From Mucilaginibacter glaciei (GTDB taxonomy: Bacteria; Bacteroidota; Bacteroidia; Sphingobacteriales; Sphingobacteriaceae), in NCBI RefSeq assembly GCF_014773245.1, contig NZ_JACWMX010000009.1, positions 1 to 64,000 on the forward strand: a DNA stretch of 64,000 nucleotides, read 5' to 3'. A model generated the notes under the pieces. The model saw nothing but the letters and a program-made list of their open reading frames with translations, searched no databases and was not told where the DNA came from. How positions within the stretch are numbered: position 1 is the first letter of the stretch; each line of letters starts with the position of its first letter. Shown here piece after piece: positions 35,120 to 44,474 of this stretch. Made by a program: the position numbers and the translations under genes.

Positions 35120-35134
35120 ATAGGTATAACCTAT
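35120..35134. promoter_or_regulatory. Dyad upstream of the Cus operon
   Basis: ATAGGT-ATA-ACCTAT, a 6-bp inverted repeat with a 3-bp spacer, 31 bp before the start of the small metal-binding protein gene. Position and symmetry suit a repressor or MerR/CueR-type site, but no such regulator is in the window. Confidence 0.4.
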
Positions 35135-35212
35135 ACGGGATTATGAATTAAGATGGATTGCGATGGGAAATATAGCCGGGTAAAGAAATTACGGGCTAAG
35201 AAAAAATACAGG

Positions 35213-35581
35213 TTAGATCCTGTAATTGCAGTTTAAAGTATAAATCGGTGTAGCAGCGTCCCCCGGTGGGGCATGTGCCTGATAGCGGACCAGCCCGATT
35301 TGTTCCGATACAATTGTAATACTTGTCCAAGAATGGTCAACCGGCAGTATAGCCGCTGAAATATCATTTAAAGCAAATGAAACTGAGCCAACATGCGTAT
35401 CCTTTACTTTAAAGGATTTCACATCATTTTTGCAACAATTATCTTTATCTGTATGATCCATGATGGCGTAGGTCAGTTTAACCGAAGCCAGCTTGCCGCA
35501 GCAATAAAAACGGTTCACTCCGATACCCACACATGATAATAGGTAAATAGCCGTTAATAAGACAAGCGCGGAGCGTTTCAT
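35213..35581 (-). CDS. HYC_CC_PP family exported protein
   Basis: A 122-residue secreted protein that matches the Bacteroidota HYC_CC_PP family: signal helix ALVLLTAIYLLSCVG, then FYCCGKL, a second pair NCCKN, and a late HAPPG. The two CC pairs suggest metal binding, and the family tends to lie beside copper efflux genes as here. No enzymatic role is known. It lies 123 bp upstream of the Cus genes, on the same strand. Confidence 0.8.
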   Translation of the reverse strand: MKRSALVLLTAIYLLSCVGIGVNRFYCCGKLASVKLTYAIMDHTDKDNCCKNDVKSFKVKDTHVGSVSFALNDISAAILPVDHSWTSITIVSEQIGLVRYQAHAPPGDAATPIYTLNCNYRI

Positions 35582-35634
35582 TGATACGAATATACTTATA
35601 AATTTATAGGATTACCTTAATGCTGTTTCTGGTA

Positions 35635-35961
35635 TTAAGATTTTACTTTTAACAGACTTGCATTGATCGCAACGACCACGGTGCTTACCGTCATCAATAC
35701 GGCACCAGCCGCCGGACTCAATACAATGCCCTGGTTATATAATACCCCTACAGCCAATGGTAGCGCCACGATGTTATAACCTGTCGCCCAGGCCAGGTTC
35801 TGTATCATTTTCCGATAGGTCGCTTTGCCAAATAGGATCAGGCTGACAATATCTTTTGGATTGCTGTTCACTAAAACAATCCCTGCTGTTTCCGCCGCTA
35901 TATCGCTGGCCGAACCAACCGCAATACCAATATCCGCTTGCGCTAATGCAGGCGCGTCATT
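35635..35961 (-). pseudogene. 3'-end fragment of a CopB-type Cu-ATPase gene
   Basis: Encodes only the last 110 or so residues of the ATPase found complete at 56.5-58.5 kb (ALAQADIGIAVGS onward to NASLLKVKS). It lacks the metal site, phosphorylation site and most helices. Nucleotide identity to the complete gene is nearly perfect for the internal 200 bp and lower near the stop codon, the same mosaic pattern as the cusB fragment. Similarity ends abruptly at GGCGCGTCATT, and coding-tag copy 3 begins 12 bp further. Confidence 0.88.
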
Positions 35962-35972
35962 CAGCCCGTATT

Positions 35973-36038
35973 GGACAAATTTCGAACTATTTTATTGAGG
36001 ATTTACGCAAAATCTCAAATATTTCTAATTTCATATAA
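35973..36038 (+). repeat. C-terminal coding tag, copy 3
   Basis: The frame reads GQISNYFIEDLRKISNISNFI and a stop. It matches copy 1 at G, I, S, N, F, I, D, L and R/K, with different codons (for example ATC/ATT for Ile). It begins right after the broken end of the ATPase fragment, as copy 2 does after the cusB fragment. The next 170 bp to the SDR gene hold no feature I can support. Confidence 0.6.
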
Positions 36039-36214
36039 ATGCGATAATAAAATGAGTTTATATTCTACTCCCGGGTTGAAATTATCGGAAATGCCTTTGT
36101 TAAATTTTCGCTGTCGCTGATAGCACCTTAAAAAAATATTTTGCTCTTCAGCTATTGACCCACTACTTGTAAATCAGAAAATTAACTTTAATTCATTTAT
36201 GTATACCAAAATAT

Positions 36215-37228
36215 TCAAGCACTAATAGTTACATCAGTTAACTTTTCTGAAAGTGCCCATAGCCTTTGCGCATTGTTCCGGTCTATCGCGTAACCCAGCA
36301 CACCATTTGACATCTGGCTCCCCGCAGCAGGTGTTTCAACAACCCTCGCAATATCATTATCCTCGCAGTGCACGCCGCCAATTCCATTTAATAAAGGGCT
36401 GGTGGCACAAAATAAAGTAGTTGCCGCGCCCTGGGCGATAGTTTTTAAGGTAGCTTCCATTTCGTTTTTCAGGCTGCCGTCTTCATTGATGGCATTAAGC
36501 TTGATCAGTTCTTCATGCGACAGGTATTTCTTTAAATTGGTATCCATAATCCGGCCCGGATGGACCGAGTATGAACGAATACCCTGATCCTTCCCAATGG
36601 CATCCAGTTGTACGCTAAAAAGGATATTGGCAGTTTTAGATTGGCCGTAAGCTATCCAACGGTCATACGGTGTCTTTGTAAAGTTAGGATCATCATAAAT
36701 AATGTCGGAAAAGCGGTGTCCAAGCGAAGATACATTAACTACTCTGGCGCCATTTGCCTGCTTCAAAGCATTCCATAAACGCACGGTCAGCTGATAATGC
36801 CCGAGATGATTGGTAGCGAACTGGGATTCATACCCGCGTTCGTCTCTTGCTAACGGTGAAGCCATGATGCCGGCGTTATTGATCAGCAAATGTATCGGCC
36901 TGCCCGAAGATAAAAATTGAGCGGCGAAATCGTCTATACTGGCTGGTTTTATAAGGTCCATATAAACGAGTTCTAAACGGTCGGTATAATCTTTAAATAG
37001 TAATTGCGTCGCTTCCAGGTTTCTTGTCGGTACAATTACGGTAGCACCTGCAGCATGTAATAAGCGCACGTTTTCCTGTCCTATGCCTGAGTAACCCCCG
37101 GTAACGATGGCGATCTTATTAGTCAGGTCAATACCTTTCATCACCTCTTCGGCAGTATTTGAAAAATCATATCCGGAATGTATGGGATGTTGTTGTTCAG
37201 AAATCGAGTAATTCATTGAATTTTTCAT
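36215..37228 (-). CDS. SDR-family oxidoreductase
   Basis: A 337-residue NAD(P)-dependent short-chain dehydrogenase. The cofactor motif is VTGGYSGIG, followed by NNAGIMA and the catalytic YGQSK, so the site is complete. A 40-residue N-terminal extension precedes the Rossmann fold; an ATG four codons in is an alternative start. The substrate is unknown. It follows an AhpD-like gene by 65 bp, opposite an AraC regulator, a three-gene module that recurs in variants in the next 9 kb. Confidence 0.85.
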   Translation of the reverse strand: MKNSMNYSISEQQHPIHSGYDFSNTAEEVMKGIDLTNKIAIVTGGYSGIGQENVRLLHAAGATVIVPTRNLEATQLLFKDYTDRLELVYMDLIKPASIDDFAAQFLSSGRPIHLLINNAGIMASPLARDERGYESQFATNHLGHYQLTVRLWNALKQANGARVVNVSSLGHRFSDIIYDDPNFTKTPYDRWIAYGQSKTANILFSVQLDAIGKDQGIRSYSVHPGRIMDTNLKKYLSHEELIKLNAINEDGSLKNEMEATLKTIAQGAATTLFCATSPLLNGIGGVHCEDNDIARVVETPAAGSQMSNGVLGYAIDRNNAQRLWALSEKLTDVTISA

Positions 37229-37293
37229 TTTTTATGTTTTTAATTAAACCGCACTTTATAATGATGAGATTTTATATAATTAGAGGGTACACA

Positions 37294-37836
37294 TCAATTC
37301 AGGGGATCGGCAACCGGAAAGTCTACCGGTATATCGGTTAAGGCGTAAACATAATTCGTAAATACCCTAACTGCCACAAGGCCCGTTAGTTCTATAAGCG
37401 CACTTACCGTATAACCTTCGCCAAAGAAACAAGTCACCAATATAGGATCGGCCTCTCCTTTATTTTCTGCTATGGATTTCGCCAGTTGAATCATGGTATT
37501 TAGTTTCATGTCCTTGGCTATCCCTTTACGGATCAACAGTGTTTCTTCTTTACTATAACCCCGTTTGATAGCCAAAGCCGTATGGGCAGCTAAACAGTAT
37601 TTACATCCATTTACTTCCGATACCACAAGGGCAATGGCTTCTCTCTCTTTAGGCGTAAATGCCCCCTTATTTAAAGCTTCTTCAAAATTCAGAAACCCTT
37701 CCAGTGCGTTGGCCGAATAACCAATGGTGGCGTAGAGGTTAGGCACTTTGCCGGCACGTTGTTTAATACGATCAAATAGGATTTGGGCTTCCAAATTAAC
37801 CTGGTCGCGACTGGGTACATTGATCTTAGTTTTCAT
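37294..37836 (-). CDS. AhpD/carboxymuconolactone-decarboxylase-family protein
   Basis: A 180-residue helical protein with the redox motif GCKYCLAAHTALAIKRG, the AhpD-like CxxC-x3-H signature. Such proteins act as peroxidase partners or decarboxylase-like enzymes. It is not closely similar to the 111-residue arsenosugar-type protein at 6 kb. It is probably cotranscribed with the SDR gene and divergent from the AraC gene. Confidence 0.83.
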   Translation of the reverse strand: MKTKINVPSRDQVNLEAQILFDRIKQRAGKVPNLYATIGYSANALEGFLNFEEALNKGAFTPKEREAIALVVSEVNGCKYCLAAHTALAIKRGYSKEETLLIRKGIAKDMKLNTMIQLAKSIAENKGEADPILVTCFFGEGYTVSALIELTGLVAVRVFTNYVYALTDIPVDFPVADPLN

Positions 37837-37966
37837 GATACTAAAAATTCTTTTTTGTTAATCAAAAGTACTACGACGGGCGACGGGTAAACATGGACAA
37901 AAAAGGCTAACGCTTGGACGTATCCGGTCGCCGATGAATTGGATATGATCTGTATATTTGTTCTTG

Positions 37967-38821
37967 ATGGAAATCAGGGATAGTTCAAACCAGTTATTAT
38001 TAGGCGTAACGGCATTAGAAGAGGCAAGTCTTGGTTTACCGGTACAGTACCCGGTGTATACCGTGTATTTTATAAAAAATGGCCTTGGGGGTTTCCACTC
38101 AGATTTTGGCACTTTCGCTTTTAATGGACCGGTGTTATTATTCTCTACCCCGCTACAAGTCATCTACCTGACTGAAAGCAAAGATATCAATTGTACCCGT
38201 GTACAGTTCCACGGCGACTTTTATTGTATTGAGTACCATCGCCAGGAAGTGGCCTGTAATGGCCTGCTTTTTAACAACATCTACATTGACCCATTGGTGC
38301 CCTTATCAGATAAAGAATCATTAATATTTGAATCTTTGTTAAATAATATGCAGGAAGAATTTAAGCAAGAAAAACCATCAGAAACGGTAATGAGGGCTTA
38401 CCTGCAACTTTTTTTAGCTAAATCCAGCAGCATAAAAACAAAATCACTTTCTGACCCCGAAGGCCATATAGAAAAAGATGAAATGATGGAACGGTTTCGG
38501 CTGCTGCTGGATAAACATTTTTTGCACCTTCACAAACCATCTGACTATGCTTCGCTGCTGGCAATGACACCGGATAACTTAACTAAAAGGAGTAGCCGTT
38601 ACTTTGGTAAGACGCCTTCCCACCTGATTCAAGAGCGGCTTATCCTGGAGGCTAAAAAACAACTGCACCTTACACGTAAAAGCATCAAAGAAGTGGCTTA
38701 TAACCTTAAATTTCAGGATGAGTTTTATTTCAGCCGGTTCTTTAAAAAGTTTACTAAAGTATCTCCGCAGGCTTTCCGCGAGCAGACCGGTATTTCAATC
38801 GTTGCTGACTTACACGGATAA
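37967..38821 (+). CDS. AraC-family transcriptional regulator
   Basis: A 284-residue regulator with an N-terminal effector domain and two C-terminal HTH motifs: SDYASLLAMTPDNLTKRSSR and SIKEVAYNLKFQDEFYFSRF, ending with VSPQAFREQ. The ATG is preferred over a TTG three codons upstream. It diverges from the AhpD-like/SDR pair and so probably controls it. Confidence 0.87.
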   Translation: MEIRDSSNQLLLGVTALEEASLGLPVQYPVYTVYFIKNGLGGFHSDFGTFAFNGPVLLFSTPLQVIYLTESKDINCTRVQFHGDFYCIEYHRQEVACNGLLFNNIYIDPLVPLSDKESLIFESLLNNMQEEFKQEKPSETVMRAYLQLFLAKSSSIKTKSLSDPEGHIEKDEMMERFRLLLDKHFLHLHKPSDYASLLAMTPDNLTKRSSRYFGKTPSHLIQERLILEAKKQLHLTRKSIKEVAYNLKFQDEFYFSRFFKKFTKVSPQAFREQTGISIVADLHG

Positions 38822-38864
38822 AGATTGGTAAAGCCGAGCAACTATAAATCAGCTTCGTTAGATT

Positions 38865-39254
38865 TTAAATTACCTTTATTGCATATTCACCAATAATCCT
38901 ATCCTGATCAAAGTTTCCCCCTGATATACCTAATCCGCCAATGACGATACTGTTTATCACAACCGGAAATCCTCCAGGCAATAATTCTATGTCGTTATTA
39001 TTATCCAATGATCTTTGAAGCTCAGGAAACTGCTTAATAACACCATTTAATACATGGCTTGGTAATTTTAGTTGTGAAGCAGTCACTGCTTTCTTCCTGC
39101 TTGCGGCTATGCCGAAATAACTGCAATTTTCCTGCCTTAACAAAGCGACCAAATGGCCTCCGTTATCTACTACCGAAACCGTGATGGCAATGTTTAACCG
39201 CCCCGCTTCATCAAGCGCGCGGTGCAATAATTGATTAATGAGTCCTTGGTTCAT
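38865..39254 (-). CDS. GlcG/HbpS-family protein
   Basis: A 129-residue single-domain protein of the GlcG/HbpS haem-binding-like family. ITVSVVDNGGHLVALLRQEN, ASRKKAVTA and LPGGFPVVI...GGLGISGG match the family pattern. Members bind haem or small ligands and are often next to redox enzymes; no enzymatic role is settled. It follows the flavin reductase-like gene by 4 bp in one operon. Confidence 0.84.
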   Translation of the reverse strand: MNQGLINQLLHRALDEAGRLNIAITVSVVDNGGHLVALLRQENCSYFGIAASRKKAVTASQLKLPSHVLNGVIKQFPELQRSLDNNNDIELLPGGFPVVINSIVIGGLGISGGNFDQDRIIGEYAIKVI

Positions 39255-39258
39255 GCGC

Positions 39259-39894
39259 TTAGTTATTACCCGGGAAAAACTTTTCGTCCTTTATCTCAAA
39301 AACGTCTTTGGTTTTGCAATACCGGGAACCTGCCATACGGCCTATAGCTTTTAAGGCCTGATAATCGACGCGATAGTTGTCTTGCAGTATCTGCTCTGCA
39401 AAGTGCATATATAAAATCTCACCGATAATTAACCTTGACCTGCCTATCGTTACAACTTGGATCGTTTTACACTCAAAGGCAATAGGGGCCTCTTTAATCC
39501 GTGGAGCCCTTATCATTTTGGCTGTTACTGCTGTTAAGCCGGTGAAATCAAATTCCGAATGATCCTCCGTTAACGGAAAAGCGGATTTAGCCATAGCTGT
39601 CGCGAACGATTCGGTAGCAATGTGGGCTACAAACTCACCGGTACCGCCATCATCCGGTAATTTGGCGTTTCGCAGCGTATCTTTTTCAGTCCCGTCAGGC
39701 TTTGGCCCGGCAACGGCGAATGAAACTGCCATTGGCGCATGGCCTGCAATATTGAAATAGGAGAATGGTGCGAAATTAGTTATTCCATTCGCCGAAATTG
39801 TACTAATAACACCTATCGGCCTCGGTATGATACTGCCTGTTAGTAATTTGTACCGGGCTTCTACAGAAATATCTGAAGGATTGATCTCTATCAT
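39259..39894 (-). CDS. Flavin reductase-like FMN-binding split-barrel protein
   Basis: A 211-residue FMN-binding protein. The opening SIIPRPIGVISTISANGITNFAPFSYFN is the classical start of the flavin reductase-like domain. Family members reduce flavin or act as flavoproteins of unknown substrate. The ATG is chosen over a TTG six codons earlier. A divergent MarR gene with a dyad in the shared 74-bp region suggests ligand-controlled expression. Confidence 0.87.
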   Translation of the reverse strand: MIEINPSDISVEARYKLLTGSIIPRPIGVISTISANGITNFAPFSYFNIAGHAPMAVSFAVAGPKPDGTEKDTLRNAKLPDDGGTGEFVAHIATESFATAMAKSAFPLTEDHSEFDFTGLTAVTAKMIRAPRIKEAPIAFECKTIQVVTIGRSRLIIGEILYMHFAEQILQDNYRVDYQALKAIGRMAGSRYCKTKDVFEIKDEKFFPGNN

Positions 39895-39925
39895 AGTAGT
39901 AAGTTTAAACAAAGGTAAGTAATAC

Positions 39926-39939
39926 TGACTATTTAGTCA
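39926..39939. promoter_or_regulatory. Probable MarR operator between flavin reductase and marR genes
   Basis: TGACTA-TT-TAGTCA is a perfect 6-bp inverted repeat, flanked by further matching AAGT and ACTT. It lies midway between the divergent starts, 30 bp from each, the usual place for a MarR site. Confidence 0.6.
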
Positions 39940-39968
39940 ATAGCACTTACTATATTTGATGAATAATT

Positions 39969-40412
39969 ATGGAACACCAGAATTTTGCAGCAAAACTGCA
40001 TAAGTTGACCCGATTGATGACGGCTCTTAGTGAACATCGCTGGGCGTCTGACGGCTACACAGATATCAAGATGGGGCATTTGCAGGCTTTGATAAAATTA
40101 ACTGAGGGCAACTTCAATAATAACCAGCTTGCTTCATGTGCCGGTATGACCAAACAAAGCATGAACCGTTTGACTACCGAACTTTTTCGATCAGGATATA
40201 TAGTTAGCGCGGAAGAACAATCAGCAGATGCGAGGATCAAAATATTGACCCTTTCTGACAAAGGAAAAATGTTTATTAAGTATCTTGATTCGACGCGTCT
40301 TGACCTTGAAAATAAACTGGTAGAAGTTTTAGAAAAACGCAGGTTCAATGAATTTAATTATTCACTTGATACTTTGCTTGGCTTTATAGAGGAAAGACAT
40401 AATAGTATATAA
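39969..40412 (+). CDS. MarR-family transcriptional regulator
   Basis: A 147-residue winged-helix regulator with HTH NNNQLASCAGMTKQSMNRLTTELFRSGYI, a wing with ADARIKILTLSDKGK and helical ends for dimerisation. It probably represses the divergent flavin reductase/GlcG-like operon in response to an aromatic or redox signal; the ligand is not known. Confidence 0.87.
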   Translation: MEHQNFAAKLHKLTRLMTALSEHRWASDGYTDIKMGHLQALIKLTEGNFNNNQLASCAGMTKQSMNRLTTELFRSGYIVSAEEQSADARIKILTLSDKGKMFIKYLDSTRLDLENKLVEVLEKRRFNEFNYSLDTLLGFIEERHNSI

Positions 40413-40431
40413 ATTCACATTTAATGTGGTT

Positions 40432-41162
40432 TTAAAAGCCTTTCCTGTCCACACGATTTTTCAAATATTCATTTGAAACTAAGGACAACTCACGGGTAAG
40501 CAAGCCACCGCTTAACGGGCTCCAAACCATTAGGCCTACTTTCTGATCTTGTAGTAAAGGAAAAATTTCACGCTCAGCGTCTCGTACATCTAATGAATAA
40601 TTGGCCTAAAGAGAGCCAAACCTGTCTAAACCGTTGTATTGCGAATAAGCCAGTCCCTTCATTAATTGCCAGGCAGTAATATTGCTTGTATCAAAATATA
40701 TGATCTTGCCGCTTCTTACCAGGTCGCCTAGCGTTTTGATCGTTTCTTTAATTGGTATCAATGGGTCTGCTGTATGGATCTGATAGAGGTCGATATAATC
40801 TGTTCCAAGTCTATTTAAACTTGCATCAATTTGCTGAATAATATGTTTTTTAGAAAGCCCTCTATCATTTTCGCCTTTGCCCATTGACCCTCTTACTTTG
40901 GTTGCCAGCACCCGGTCATCCCTGTTAATACCAAGATTTTTGATTGCCCGGCCAATCATTACTTCAAAATGCCGTCTGAATAAATATTGGCCATATCAAT
41001 AAAATTAACGCCTGCTTCTGTCGCCATCTTAAACTGTTCATCAACTTGTTCCTGATCCAGATTACCCATGTAGCCGAAAAAACCGTTTCCACCGTAGTTC
41101 ATGATTCCTAAACAAAGGATTGAAACTTTCAAGCCTGTAATTCCTAAAATTTTATACTTCAT
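40432..41162 (-). pseudogene. Aldo/keto reductase pseudogene
   Basis: Three pieces of one aldo/keto reductase can be read. The N-terminal piece has MKYKILGITGLKVSILCLG and GVNFIDMANIYSDG. A frameshift follows, then MIGRAIKNLGINRDD to LDRFGSL. After an in-frame TAG, probably from a Gln codon, come ANYSLDVRDAEREIFPLLQ and LMVWSPLSGGLLTREL. The remaining C-terminus of about 80 residues is absent. The catalytic Asp and Tyr (FIDMANIYSDG) remain, but the gene cannot make an intact enzyme. Confidence 0.8.
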
Positions 41163-41383
41163 GTTGTTTAATTATGAAGTGCAAATTTCAACAGTCTGCG
41201 CTGATCTGTTGTGTTCAAAACGCAGTTATTGGTATTCAAAATGAACTGGATTGATGACATCTGCAAATAAGATCTTATATAGGTTAATGCATTATCTACT
41301 ATACTATATTTATCATCATACCGGTCATCCTATGGTTAACGATCGGCCTTTGTTAGTTTATGTAGTTAATGTAATAAGGCCGG

Positions 41384-42286
41384 TTAGTTAAACGACCGCC
41401 TAAACGCTAAGGGAGAAAAGTTTGTTTTTGCCTTAAAAAGCTTATTAAATGATTGAGCATGCTCGAAACCCAACTGGTATGCAATTTCACTTACCGATAA
41501 ATCAGTAGTCGACAGTTTTTCTTTAGCCTTTTCAATTACTTTGTATTGTATGTGTTGTTGGGTTGTTTGGCCGGTTAATTGTTTTAGCAGGCTGCCTAAG
41601 TACCTGGTAGAGATATTGAGTGTTTCCGCAACATATTGAACTGTAGGAATTCCTTTCGAGAGCATATAATTATCAGTGACGCATATATTTAACAAACTCT
41701 CCAGCCGATCAAGGATTTGGTGGTTAGTTATCTTCCTGGTAATAAACTGACGTTCATAAAATCTTCGGGAATAAGTTAGTAGCACCTCCAGTTGCGCGAT
41801 AACCACATCCTGGCTAAACTTGTCAATATTGGATTCAAACTCCTGTTGAATATTTCCAATAATGCCATTGATGATATTTTCTTCCCTGTCTGAAAGAAAT
41901 AAAGCTTCCCTTACCGAGTAATTAAAAAATTCGAATTGCCTGATTGTTTTTGCAAGTACGGTATTCCATAGAAAGTCAGGATGAAGAAATAATATCCAGC
42001 CAGAACGTTCTGCGACTGGCTGATCGTCTTGTGCTAATACCTGATCGGGTGCCATAAAATACAGTACTCCTTCATCGAAATCATATTCCTGCTGACCATA
42101 GCTAAGTTTATTAACCCCTCTTTTTAGAGATATGGAATAAAAGTCAAAAACAGCACTTATTCCAGGCGGGGGTTTGATTTTTGCATAGTCGACGATACTA
42201 ACCAACGGATGCCGGGGCATAGGAAGCTCCAGCATCCGGTGCAGTTGCGTTATAGAATTGACCCTAACAGGTGTTCCGTTTGCCAT
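41384..42286 (-). CDS. AraC-family transcriptional regulator
   Basis: A 300-residue regulator. The C-terminal HTH pair is PTVQYVAETLNISTRYLGSL and SVSEIAYQLGFEHAQSFNKL, followed by NFSPLAFRRSF. The N-terminus is a cupin-like sensing domain (GVLYFMAPDQVL). It ends the transcript that begins with the SDR gene 12 bp upstream and may regulate that gene. Confidence 0.87.
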   Translation of the reverse strand: MANGTPVRVNSITQLHRMLELPMPRHPLVSIVDYAKIKPPPGISAVFDFYSISLKRGVNKLSYGQQEYDFDEGVLYFMAPDQVLAQDDQPVAERSGWILFLHPDFLWNTVLAKTIRQFEFFNYSVREALFLSDREENIINGIIGNIQQEFESNIDKFSQDVVIAQLEVLLTYSRRFYERQFITRKITNHQILDRLESLLNICVTDNYMLSKGIPTVQYVAETLNISTRYLGSLLKQLTGQTTQQHIQYKVIEKAKEKLSTTDLSVSEIAYQLGFEHAQSFNKLFKAKTNFSPLAFRRSFN

Positions 42287-42298
42287 ATTGTAAAAATA

Positions 42299-43084
42299 CT
42301 ATTTTGATTTTCTTTTAGCTTTCTCAATTGTTTTATCCATGAAGTTGAGGAAAAACTTGGGGGCAACCCTACCCATCAACTTCAAGGCTTTCGACATCCC
42401 TGGTAGAATCTCCAGCCTATCGTTCAAAATACCTTTGATAGACTCAGTTACCATTTCGTCCACTTTCATTATTGATGCCGAACTTCCCATATCTATGTCT
42501 GAAAATGCATCTTGCAAAGGAGTATCGGTTGAAGGCGGAGCAACCTCAAAGATTTTAATATTCGTATTTTTTAATTGTAAACGCAACACCTGCGTGTAAG
42601 CGTGGATACCTGCTTTGGCTGCACTGTAAACAGGAGAGATCGGTAGCGGAATAAATGCCAAACCTGACGAAATATTAATGATTGCGGCAGAACTTTGTAA
42701 TTTTAAATGCGGTAAAAAGCGGTGAACCATACGGATGGTCCCGGACAGATTGATGTCTACCTCATCAGTAATATGCTCCAATTTAATACTGGTATCCTGC
42801 AGGTTCAGGTTCTTCATAATGCCAGCATTGTTAATAATAATATTTAACGCCGGAAATTTTTGGGTAACCTCCTGATACAACTTCTCAATGTCCTGCGGTT
42901 CGCTTACGTCGCTTTTAATGGTATGTATCGCATGAAATTGCCTTTTGGTTTCGTCCAATTTAACTGTATTACGACCAGTAATTATGATTTGAGAAACGCT
43001 ACTTAGGCTAAGTTGTCTTAAAAATTCAAGTCCAATGCCACTCGTACCTCCGGTTATAAGAATAGTGCTGTTTTTTAATTCCAT
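42299..43084 (-). CDS. SDR-family oxidoreductase (DltE-like)
   Basis: A 261-residue classical short-chain dehydrogenase: ITGGTSGIG cofactor motif, NNAGIMKN, catalytic serine in INISSG and YSAAK. The start is the ATG directly before ELKNSTILITGG; a longer frame adds 21 residues without family support. The substrate is unknown. It is followed closely by an AraC gene in the same direction. Confidence 0.86.
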   Translation of the reverse strand: MELKNSTILITGGTSGIGLEFLRQLSLSSVSQIIITGRNTVKLDETKRQFHAIHTIKSDVSEPQDIEKLYQEVTQKFPALNIIINNAGIMKNLNLQDTSIKLEHITDEVDINLSGTIRMVHRFLPHLKLQSSAAIINISSGLAFIPLPISPVYSAAKAGIHAYTQVLRLQLKNTNIKIFEVAPPSTDTPLQDAFSDIDMGSSASIMKVDEMVTESIKGILNDRLEILPGMSKALKLMGRVAPKFFLNFMDKTIEKAKRKSK

Positions 43085-43607
43085 GTTTTCGACTGATGTT
43101 TCACAAAGATCAGCAATCAGCCGAAAGTGGATGTAGCCCAAAGTCACATTGTTGTAGCCAGAAGGAAGGTTTATAAAAATCTTTTCTCTATTTCTCGGAT
43201 CGGATAAGCCATTTTTCTTGAACAGTCAGGTACTTGCAGTGGGTAGTGCAAAAATCGCAGTCGATTAAGTAGCCTTATAAGCGGCAATTATAAATCGCTA
43301 TCATTAACAAGCATTCTTTCTTATACATTTAATTTTTTTGGCATTGATATCTGGAGTTCAGATATCAATGCATATTTATCTTACTACCTGAACTGGGAGG
43401 CCATTTTAAGCTAAGAATTTTTTGATAGATGCACTTTTTGTGCAAACAAAAAAACCCATTCGCCAGAGTGGGGTTAAATCATTGGTTAAGGCCCCCATTC
43501 GGAAAGAATTCGAACCATATCATTGATCAACTTCGCATATTCAACAAATTCATGATATTGGAACTATTCATTAGCAAGTAATTAACGATTAATTTATTGC
43601 CCGGTTG
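43085..43607. other. Intergenic region with coding-tag copy 4
   Basis: 523 bp between an SDR gene and an AraC gene. The only structure I see is in its second half: a weak AACCC/GGGTT hairpin near 43453-43475, a GGGG/CCCC pairing around 43471-43495, then the coding tag. No open frame longer than the tag is convincing. Confidence 0.5.
43501..43581 (+). repeat. C-terminal coding tag, copy 4
   Basis: The frame reads GKNSNHIIDQLRIFNKF, continues about nine codons and stops at TAA. G, S, N, I, L and R match the other copies at the same spacing, with the TCG-AAC pair for Ser-Asn unchanged. This is one of the more diverged copies. Confidence 0.45.
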
Positions 43608-44459
43608 CTACCTCCGGTTAAGCGTTCTGAATTTCGAAGGAGAAAACCCGCAAACTTTTTTAAAAGAACGAATGAAATAAGAGTAATCACTAAAGCCTAA
43701 TTCAAAGGCAATTTCTTTTACATCTGCATCGCTATGATACAATAAGCGTTTAGCTTCGGTAAACGTTTCATGCTGAATCCAATAACTCACGGTTGAGCCT
43801 GTGACACCTTTTATAGCCTCATTTAAGTAACCCGATGAAATGTTGAGCATCGAAGCATAAGCGGATGGACTTTTTACTGTTCTAATATGTAAAGAAAGCA
43901 GCTTTTTAAACTTTCGTGCGAGATCAGCAGATCGGCTATGCTTGTATTCTATCGTACCTAAGGAACTATAGTTACTGGCTGCCATTCCCAAAAATGAGTG
44001 AGTCAGGGCATGAATGATTGAAAGGTAATATTGATCACCTTTCCTTTGGGTATACTCATTATATAAGAGACAAAGCAGGTTATCATACTGTTTTAATTCA
44101 TATTCAGATAATTTGCATGGTGGCTGTAAATTTAGCCGGTTTTCAAAAACCGCTTGTAACTCTATAGCGATCAATGCAGGGTCAACTGCAAGGAACCAAC
44201 CTTCAGCATGATCGGTTTTAACCCGTGAGTGGATTTGCGTAGGGATTATAAAGTAAATGTGCCCGGCAGTAACTACTACATCCTGAAAGTCGACATGAAG
44301 TTTTCCTGAACCTTTTTTTAGAATGAAAAATATATAATGATCGTCCCTGTGATTATCATAGCTTTGATTTTGTGGAGATTCATCATTACCTTTGAAAGTT
44401 TTGACCTGCAGACCTATACTGGTTTTATTTTGCAACTGGTCTACCGGTATGCTGTTCAT
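43608..44459 (-). CDS. AraC-family transcriptional regulator
   Basis: A 283-residue AraC protein. The HTH pair is SAYASMLNISSGYLNEAIKG and DVKEIAFELGFSDYSYFIRS, followed by CGFSPSKFRTL. The N-terminal half has a cupin-like segment (VVTAGHIYFIIPTQIHSRV). It lies 15 bp after the amidohydrolase gene on the same strand and is likely part of its transcript or its regulator. Confidence 0.87.
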   Translation of the reverse strand: MNSIPVDQLQNKTSIGLQVKTFKGNDESPQNQSYDNHRDDHYIFFILKKGSGKLHVDFQDVVVTAGHIYFIIPTQIHSRVKTDHAEGWFLAVDPALIAIELQAVFENRLNLQPPCKLSEYELKQYDNLLCLLYNEYTQRKGDQYYLSIIHALTHSFLGMAASNYSSLGTIEYKHSRSADLARKFKKLLSLHIRTVKSPSAYASMLNISSGYLNEAIKGVTGSTVSYWIQHETFTEAKRLLYHSDADVKEIAFELGFSDYSYFIRSFKKVCGFSPSKFRTLNRR

Positions 44460-44474
44460 TATCCAAAAATACGT

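Noticed and set aside
43447..43500. Hairpins before coding-tag copy 4 as a terminator
   Set aside because: The stems are short (about five bp) and no T run follows; reported only as part of the intergenic description.
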